DNA of 34,850 nt, taken from contig JAMYWO010000018.1 in assembly GCA_024220525.1 (NCBI GenBank), positions 122,339-157,188 of the forward strand. The letters are read 5' to 3'. Positions 31,124 to 34,850 of this stretch are shown piece after piece. The DNA is from Cochliopodium minus. Its lineage: Eukaryota > Discosea > Himatismenida > Cochliopodiidae. Positions within the stretch are counted from its first letter, which is position 1; each line of letters starts with the position of its first letter. A program made the position numbers and the translations under genes. Under the pieces are notes generated by a model that saw only the letters and a list, made by a program, of their open reading frames with translations, ran no database searches and was not told where the DNA came from.

Positions 31124-32752
31124 ATGGAAAAGAAAAGTTTATCACTCGAAAATCATCTTCATAATCTTTCAATTGGTAAAGATAAAATTTTAAATGAAGA
31201 TGGAAAATACAATGATTGTCCTATTTGTTTGGAAGAGAGAACAAACATTTCAATGTCAATTATTGACTGCTGCCAACATCAATTTTGTTTTAATTGCATA
31301 AGTATATGGTGTGCTTCTAATTACCCAAATTCTTTGTGTCCCCTTTGTAAAAAGAAAATTGGCTTTATTTTGTATAATATAGTGAATGAAAATGAATATT
31401 GCAAAATAAAGATTGATCAACTAAAATCAACTCTTGATATAAATAACACTCAAATACAAAAGAGAAGGATTATTTATACTTTCAAATTAAAATTGGATAT
31501 TTCTTCTCTATTCATTTCCTATAATGATGATGATGATGTGAACCATAATAATGTGGGTGAAGAAAATGATAGCTTTTCTCTTGGAAAAAGTGCAAACAAA
31601 AAGTTTATTGAAAAAGAACTTGATTCTCCCAAAAATTTAAAAAGATTATCAAATAAAGATAATGTAGATAAACACAATGAAAAGGAAGATCAGATTATTG
31701 AGAATAATGATAAAATCTATTTTGAAAAATCAAAAACTTTCAACAAAAAATTGAAAATTGAAAAACCAAATATTAAACATTCCTCTTCCACCACATTCAC
31801 TCCTAGTGACATTAATCTTGAAGAAGATATGAGAGATAAAATAGAAATGAAAGAAGATACAATTATAGAAGATAAAAGTAGAAAAGATACAATTATAGAA
31901 GATAAAAGTAGAAAGGATACAATTATAGAAGATAAAAGTAGAAAAGATACAATTATAGAAGGTACAAGTAGAAAGGATACAATTATAGAAGATACAAGTA
32001 GAAAGGATACAATTATAGAAAATACAAGTAGAAAGGATACAATTATAGAAGGTACAAGTAGAAAAGATACAATTATAGAAGGTACAAGCAGAAAGGATAC
32101 AATTATGGGAGATACACTGATAGGAGATCAAGAAGATACATTGATAGAAAATCAAAAAGGTACATTAGTTAAAGAGATAGAAGAAGAAACGTATAGAGGA
32201 GATAAGTACAGAGAAGAAAGAGAAAGAAAGATAAAAAGAGAGGGGATTTTAAAATTTAATAAAACAATGAATGATTCTATTAAAAAAAAGGAAAGAAAGA
32301 AATGGATGAAAAGAGAATTAAAGTCCATTCTACCTTTTTCCCTTTCCCTTCAATTTTATTACCTCAAACTCCTCTATTTATTTCATTCTCTCTTACCCTC
32401 CTTTCCCAAAAGTAATAACAACAGCAAAAATAGAAATAACAATATAAATAATAAACAAGAAGAAAATATCAAGAAAAAAAATGAGGACAAAGAAGAGAAA
32501 AACAATGAAAGTGTAAAGAAAAAAGATAGAGAAAGAGAGGTGGATTTGTTTCTACTTTTAATTTTAGATTCTTTTAAAAAAGAATTTTCTAAAAATACAA
32601 ATCCAATCAAAAGCACAAATACTGATCCCCCCAGTGTTTCAGTGGATTCATTTTTTCTCTCCAACTTTTCTTTATTTTTAAATGAATTTTTATTTTTTAA
32701 TTTTTTGGGAAAGTCCGTTGAAGAATACGATGAACAAATCAGATACTTTTGA
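31124..32752 (+). CDS. RING-finger protein, probable E3 ubiquitin ligase
   Basis: An intronless frame of 542 residues. Residues ~37-77 are a C3HC4-type RING: CPICLEERTN, then DCCQHQFCFNCISIW and CPLCKKKIGFI. The spacing and the W before the last pair resemble RINGs such as that of TOPORS. The family transfers ubiquitin (or SUMO) from an E2 to substrates. The remainder is disordered: a Lys/Glu-rich region, a tandem RKDTIIEDKS array at residues ~245-330, Lys/Arg stretches that could act as nuclear signals, and an Asn/Lys region. Two Phe/Leu-rich stretches (LSLQFYYLKLLYLFHSLL and LSNFSLFLNEFLFFNFLG) are short for confident membrane spans. Confidence 0.75.
   Translation: MEKKSLSLENHLHNLSIGKDKILNEDGKYNDCPICLEERTNISMSIIDCCQHQFCFNCISIWCASNYPNSLCPLCKKKIGFILYNIVNENEYCKIKIDQLKSTLDINNTQIQKRRIIYTFKLKLDISSLFISYNDDDDVNHNNVGEENDSFSLGKSANKKFIEKELDSPKNLKRLSNKDNVDKHNEKEDQIIENNDKIYFEKSKTFNKKLKIEKPNIKHSSSTTFTPSDINLEEDMRDKIEMKEDTIIEDKSRKDTIIEDKSRKDTIIEDKSRKDTIIEGTSRKDTIIEDTSRKDTIIENTSRKDTIIEGTSRKDTIIEGTSRKDTIMGDTLIGDQEDTLIENQKGTLVKEIEEETYRGDKYREERERKIKREGILKFNKTMNDSIKKKERKKWMKRELKSILPFSLSLQFYYLKLLYLFHSLLPSFPKSNNNSKNRNNNINNKQEENIKKKNEDKEEKNNESVKKKDREREVDLFLLLILDSFKKEFSKNTNPIKSTNTDPPSVSVDSFFLSNFSLFLNEFLFFNFLGKSVEEYDEQIRYF
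31856..32112 (+). repeat. 30-bp coding tandem repeat (RKDTIIEDKS)
   Basis: About eight and a half copies of a 30-base unit containing GATACAATTATAGAAGATAA. Copies differ mainly at one or two codons (EDKS, EGTS, EDTS, ENTS). The unit is a multiple of three and encodes ten residues, each with a Thr and a Ser in an acidic/basic setting that could be phosphorylated. Confidence 0.92.
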
Positions 32753-33562
32753 TTAATTGGAGAAAATGTTTTTTTATTAAAAGGAAAATTGATTTTAATA
32801 TTTTAAAAAACTTTAAATTAAAAATATAAGGGTATTTTTTAAAATCATTAAATGTTCTTTGTTTGTTCTGGATCAAAAGGCTCGGTCATGCGAGCCATTT
32901 AACCATATACTGTGGAAAGTTAGATTTGAAAGTTAAATACTAACTGATAAAGTATCACAAAATTGGCAACTTACAAAAAGGAATGAATGGACCTATTAAA
33001 AAACCATTGCTATTAATTTTGTTTCCAAAAAGGAATAAGCAAAAGAGAATATAATTAAACAATTTTTCAAAGCAAAATATGAATCAACCCAATTTGCATT
33101 AAACATTCTCCAATAAAATAGAAAGTTAAGAGGTGCCACAGATTAACAAAGTATTTATGTGAAATTTTTTTGATTGTTTTTTTGATGGAAAAATAATTTG
33201 CGAATCACCACCATACACTGTATTTAATATCAAATGTATATAAGAATATATATATCTCCAATATAGAAATAAATGAATTTTTTTATCGTGTTAAAAATAT
33301 GTGTCTGGATATTCAAAAAAAAAAAATTTCCCCTAAAACTATGAATAAAATTATCTTGTATAGATTTAATTCTTGATTCATAATTGTTTCTTTTTGATTC
33401 ATAGGGATATTAAATTTTTATCTTCAAAATTTTTTTTAATTATTTGAATAAAATAAAAAAAAATTCAAAAATAGAGTAAAATTTTTTTTTTTTATATTAT
33501 TGTTATATTGAATCTTAATATAAAATTTTAAAAAATTCTTTGTTTATAATAGACAGGAGAAT
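32753..33562. other. Long intergenic region with hairpin and dispersed repeat
   Basis: No protein-coding frame is supported over about 810 bases. It is locally richer in G/C than other spacers around 32870-33200. It holds a perfect 6-bp inverted repeat GGCTCG-GTCATG-CGAGCC (32879-32896), the second copy of the dispersed repeat (33013-33048) and a stretch similar to window positions 479-509 (33200-33232). This looks like transposon remnant or an unannotated non-coding RNA region, followed by the MOB1 promoter. Confidence 0.5.
33013..33048 (+). repeat. Dispersed repeat, copy 2 (matches 27403-27438)
   Basis: Identical over 36 bases to 27403-27438 in transporter intron 6, with further gapped similarity downstream. 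Upstream flanks differ. Two copies within 6 kb of one another argue for a short mobile or transposed element. Confidence 0.85.
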
Positions 33563-34626
33563 ATGTCATTTTTTGGTTTAGGGTATATATTTTTTTTTTT
33601 AAGTTTTTTATAAAAAGATATATATTTAATTCAAAAGAAAAAAGAGTTCCACATTTAAACCTAAGAAGAATATAGAAGAAGGTACTAAACAGTATCAATT
33701 AAAAAAATACGCTGAAGCAACATTGGGAAGTGGAAACCTTAAATTGGCAGTACAATTGCCAGAAGGAGAAGATTTAAATGAATGGCTTGCAGTGAATACA
33801 GTCGATTTTTATAATCAAATAAATATGTTGTTTGGTACCATCACCGAATTTTGCACTCCCAAATCTTGTCCTATCATGAGTGCTGGACCTAAATATGAAT
33901 ACCACTGGGCTGATGGTGAAAAAATTAAAAAAGCTATCAAAGTTAGTGCACCTGACTATGTAGAATATTTAATGACATGGGTTCAACAACAATTGGATGA
34001 TGAAAAAATTTTCCCTTCAAAGATTGGTATAATTATTCAAAATAACCATTCTTCTCTTTCATACAATCAATTCCTATCATTTATTAATTACCTATTTTTA
34101 TAAAATAATCCTTCAAAATTTTTTTAATTTTCAAATAAAAATTTCCTATTTGAATTAATTTATTCCAAAATATTTGAGAACAAATATAGATTGATTATAA
34201 AATTATTTCAAATCATTTCTTTTTGTGCATATCACGACAATTTCCACTAATTTTATAATTCAAATTTAATTTTTTTTGAAACTTTTTTTATATTGAAAAT
34301 AATAATATTTTAAAATAAAATTAAAAAAGATTAAATTAAATATAAAATAATTGAATCAAAAAATAGGAGTGGCATTCCCGAAGAATTTTAGTCAGGTAGT
34401 AAAGAACATATTCAAGAGGTTATTTAGAGTGTACGCACACATATATCACAGTCATTTTCCAACAGTAGTAAATTTGGGAGAAGAAGCACATCTCAACACT
34501 TCTTTTAAACATTTCATTTATTTTGTTCAAGAATTTCAATTAATCGAAAAAAAAGAATTGGCTCCTCTTTCTGAATTGATTTCTTCTTTAACCGAAAAAA
34601 AAGAGAAAGAAAAAGAAAAAAAATAA
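33563..34626 (+). CDS. mob1: MOB1, MOB kinase activator
   Basis: Exons 33563-33582, 33638-34026 and 34367-34626 give 222 residues, close to the usual 216. The first coding exon is 20 nt and supplies MSFFGLG, which matches the family start before the STFKPKKN motif. Diagnostic segments are EATLGSGNLKLAVQLPEGED, DFYNQINMLFGTITEFC, SAGPKYEYHWADG, EAHLNTSFKHFI and ELAPL. The zinc site is complete (Cys-x4-Cys in CTPKSC, His-x4-His in HIYHSH). MOB1 binds and activates NDR/LATS kinases in the Hippo and mitotic-exit pathways, controlling cytokinesis and cell polarity. The C terminus adds a short Lys/Glu tail. Conservation is the highest of any gene in the window. Confidence 0.96.
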
Positions 34627-34850
34627 TCTTTTTTAAAACTTTTAATCTTCCTCTCTTCAATTTCTTTTGAAATATTAAGTGTTCTAATAAAAAAAAAAAA
34701 ATTTAAATAAACTTTTTTTTTTTATTTTGGGTATTCTGTCAAAATTTGAGATAATAGTTGAGTAAAATAACTGATTTTTTTTTTGATCTAAAACACCCAC
34801 AAAGTGGGATATCTTTATTTAAAATATTAAACATAATCAAACAAAAAGTA
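34627..34850. other. Downstream spacer, no gene seen
   Basis: A/T-rich sequence with T runs and AATAAA-like hexamers that could serve as the MOB1 polyadenylation region. No coding frame is apparent. Confidence 0.4.

Noticed and set aside
31730-32155. Minus-strand frame with repeated CTFYNCI cysteine motifs, suggestive of a Cys-rich repeat protein
   Set aside because: Exact antisense of the RKDTIIEDKS repeat in the RING gene.
32870-32990. Possible tRNA around the G/C hairpin
   Set aside because: Only a single 6-bp stem is seen; no acceptor stem, anticodon arm or B-box-like GGTTCGA sequence could be placed.

Overview
The window is nuclear DNA from a very A/T-rich eukaryotic microbe. Evidence: 46 spliceosomal introns (GT..AG, 27 to about 617 bp) can be modelled from reading-frame phase and protein homology; genes are separated by short A/T-only spacers; coding regions carry asparagine-, Asn/Asp- and Lys/Glu-rich runs; all three stop codons end recognisable genes, so the code is standard. 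This style recalls dictyostelid-like Amoebozoa. That is an inference from style only, and I cannot name the species. Nothing supports a prokaryotic, plasmid or viral origin.

Layout. 1-1745: a papain-like cysteine peptidase homologue with an uncertain 5' end. 1800-7613: a transposon graveyard with a LINE-type ORF1 (CCCH fingers plus zinc knuckle), inverted and shuffled ORF1/ORF2 pieces, a reverse-transcriptase fragment, one small helical gene and A/T repeats. 7659-17253: TYW2-like tRNA-modification enzyme, NuSAP-like SAP protein, Sam50 outer-membrane insertase, ER protein disulfide isomerase, and a DUSP-UBL-UIM protein without protease domain. 17398-22674: the 3' part of a neurobeachin/LRBA-type BEACH-WD40 gene (minus) and the 3' part of a SelD-associated type FAD oxidoreductase gene (plus), meeting head to head at a 323-N gap that hides both 5' ends. 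22760-28771: three tandem minus-strand genes (Gemin6-like Sm-fold protein, MYND-FKBP fusion, 11-exon APC transporter). 29014-34626: ankyrin protein, PH-domain protein, RING protein with a 30-bp coding repeat, and a complete MOB1.

The genes look like ordinary single-copy housekeeping genes, not a co-regulated system. They cover tRNA wybutosine synthesis, mitochondrial outer-membrane biogenesis, ER folding, ubiquitin biology, vesicle traffic, snRNP assembly, amino-acid/polyamine transport and Hippo/NDR signalling. The Sam50 and PDI start codons are divergent and only 24 bp apart. The most unusual points are two apparent 27/28-nt introns, micro-exons of 17, 21 and 22 nt, the MYND-FKBP architecture, a DUSP-UBL-UIM protein without peptidase, a Sam50 lacking the usual RGF arginine, and the scrambled LINE locus. 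Exon coordinates were derived by hand from phase and splice dinucleotides and have not been checked against transcripts.
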